Below the pieces are notes generated by a model. The model did not search any database. It was not told where the DNA came from and was given only the letters and a program-made list of their open reading frames with translations. A DNA stretch of 42,691 bases from an uncultured Collinsella sp. (GTDB lineage Bacteria > Actinomycetota > Coriobacteriia > Coriobacteriales > Coriobacteriaceae). Below, one piece after another: positions 42,075 to 42,691 of the stretch. The stretch spans positions 1 through 42,691 of the forward strand of contig URGG01000006.1 of NCBI GenBank assembly GCA_900547345.1, written 5' to 3'. Positions within the stretch are counted from its first letter, which is position 1. Every line of letters starts with the position of its first letter. A program made the position numbers and the translations under genes.

Positions 42075-42691
42075 CGGGCGAGAAAGGCGGCCTGCTCGCG
42101 GGCCTGCGCGCCGAGGCCCTGAAGTCGCGCCACGCGGCACCGGTTCGCCTGGCCGTGCTCATGGCGCTGCCGATGCCGCTGCTCGGCGCGATGCCCTACC
42201 GGGGCGTGCAGATCTTCAGCGCGTGGAACTACTGGTACGCGCTCTTCCTGCCCGTGTCTCTCTCGCTCGTGGCGGCGTGCGTCGCGCGGGCGGACGCGCG
42301 CACGCGGATGCGGGGGCTTCTGGGCCTGGGCTTCCCGCTCGGGCGCGCCTGGTGGGCCAAGGCGCTCTGGTGCCTCGCGCTCTGCACGCTCTCGAACCTC
42401 GTGGTCTTCGGCATCTACCTCGCGGGCTCGGCGTTCTCCTCGCAGGGCCTCACGGCCGCGGGCACGCTCACGATGCTCCTCTGCGCGCTCGCCAACACGG
42501 TGACCGCGGCGTGGATGATCCCCGCAGGGCTCTTCCTCACGGCGCGGCTCGGCATGCTCGCGGGCATCTTCTGCCCGCTCGCCGCGCAGCTCGTGGGTGG
42601 GTTCGCCTGGTCGCTGGTGCCGCTGCCGCAGCTCTTTCCGCCGTCGGCGAGCATGGTCATCCCCACGAGCTTCATCCCCGTGCTGCCGAGC
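42071..42691 (+). CDS. ABC-2 permease, MutE/EpiE-like (3' end outside window)
   Basis: The first about 207 residues of a membrane protein read to the end of the window. Features are an N-terminal LRAEALKSRHAAPVRLAVL helix region, WNYWYALFLPVSLSL (the N-WY motif of lantibiotic immunity permeases), and several hydrophobic helices such as LCTLSNLVVFGIYLAG. It is translationally coupled to the ATPase. In LanEFG systems a second permease follows; that would lie outside this window. The role, self-protection against or resistance to lanthipeptides, is inferred from the family. Confidence 0.82.

Overview
The window reads as a chromosomal segment of a high-GC, anaerobic Gram-positive actinobacterium, most probably a Collinsella-like member of the Coriobacteriia. 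This is inferred from overall protein character, AAGGAG-type ribosome binding sites, two sortase-anchored surface proteins, a CXXC micro-protein/polyferredoxin/TlpA operon, and dense intergenic palindromic repeats. No rRNA, tRNA, CRISPR array, prophage or complete insertion sequence was found. About 40 genes or gene remnants are supported.

Region 1 (1-8.8 kb) is mostly housekeeping. On the minus strand are a partial SDR oxidoreductase, a queuosine-precursor (VUT/YhhQ-type) transporter and release factor 3 (prfC). Between prfC and the divergent plus-strand GntR(YtrA)-ABC operon lies a four-unit tandem array with an exact 80-bp period, each unit a long inverted repeat. A ClC-type channel, a LOG-family hydrolase, a small potassium channel and a PPOX-fold protein follow.

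Region 2 (8.9-18 kb) carries a MalY/PatB-type aminotransferase, a TrmO-like tRNA methyltransferase, a fused XRE/zinc-ribbon/TipAS-like regulator, a glutaredoxin, a repeat nest around an orphan ribbon-helix-helix protein, a dihydrouridine synthase and a 1084-residue MacB/FtsX-type ABC transporter. The repeat nest (12.2-13.5 kb) holds a 230-bp MITE-like element with perfect 30-bp inverted ends, two near-identical terminator hairpins about 1.07 kb apart, and several palindromes.

Region 3 (18-27.6 kb) is a redox and cell-surface module. A CXXC micro-protein (49 aa), a membrane polyferredoxin and a TlpA-like lipoprotein form one operon, which is divergent from a response regulator/histidine kinase pair. 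A LuxR-type regulator and a 1455-residue sortase-anchored surface protein of unknown function follow.

Region 4 (27.9-33.6 kb) holds a second-type type IIA topoisomerase pair (GyrB/ParE-like and GyrA/ParC-like) with a good terminator, then an AAA-type ATPase preceded by three 19-bp direct repeats.

Region 5 (33.6-42.7 kb) is accessory. It has an FMN reductase, an LPXTG surface protein, a divergent HxlR/cupin pair, and a MerR-controlled redox operon (RibD-like, cupin, carboxymuconolactone decarboxylase, aldo/keto reductase, flavodoxin). Two genes of that operon are each broken by one in-frame stop, probably at a former Trp codon. At the end is a distinctly GC-richer lantibiotic-immunity-like ABC operon beside a truncated TetR gene. 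Functional statements come from motifs read by eye; no database search was possible.
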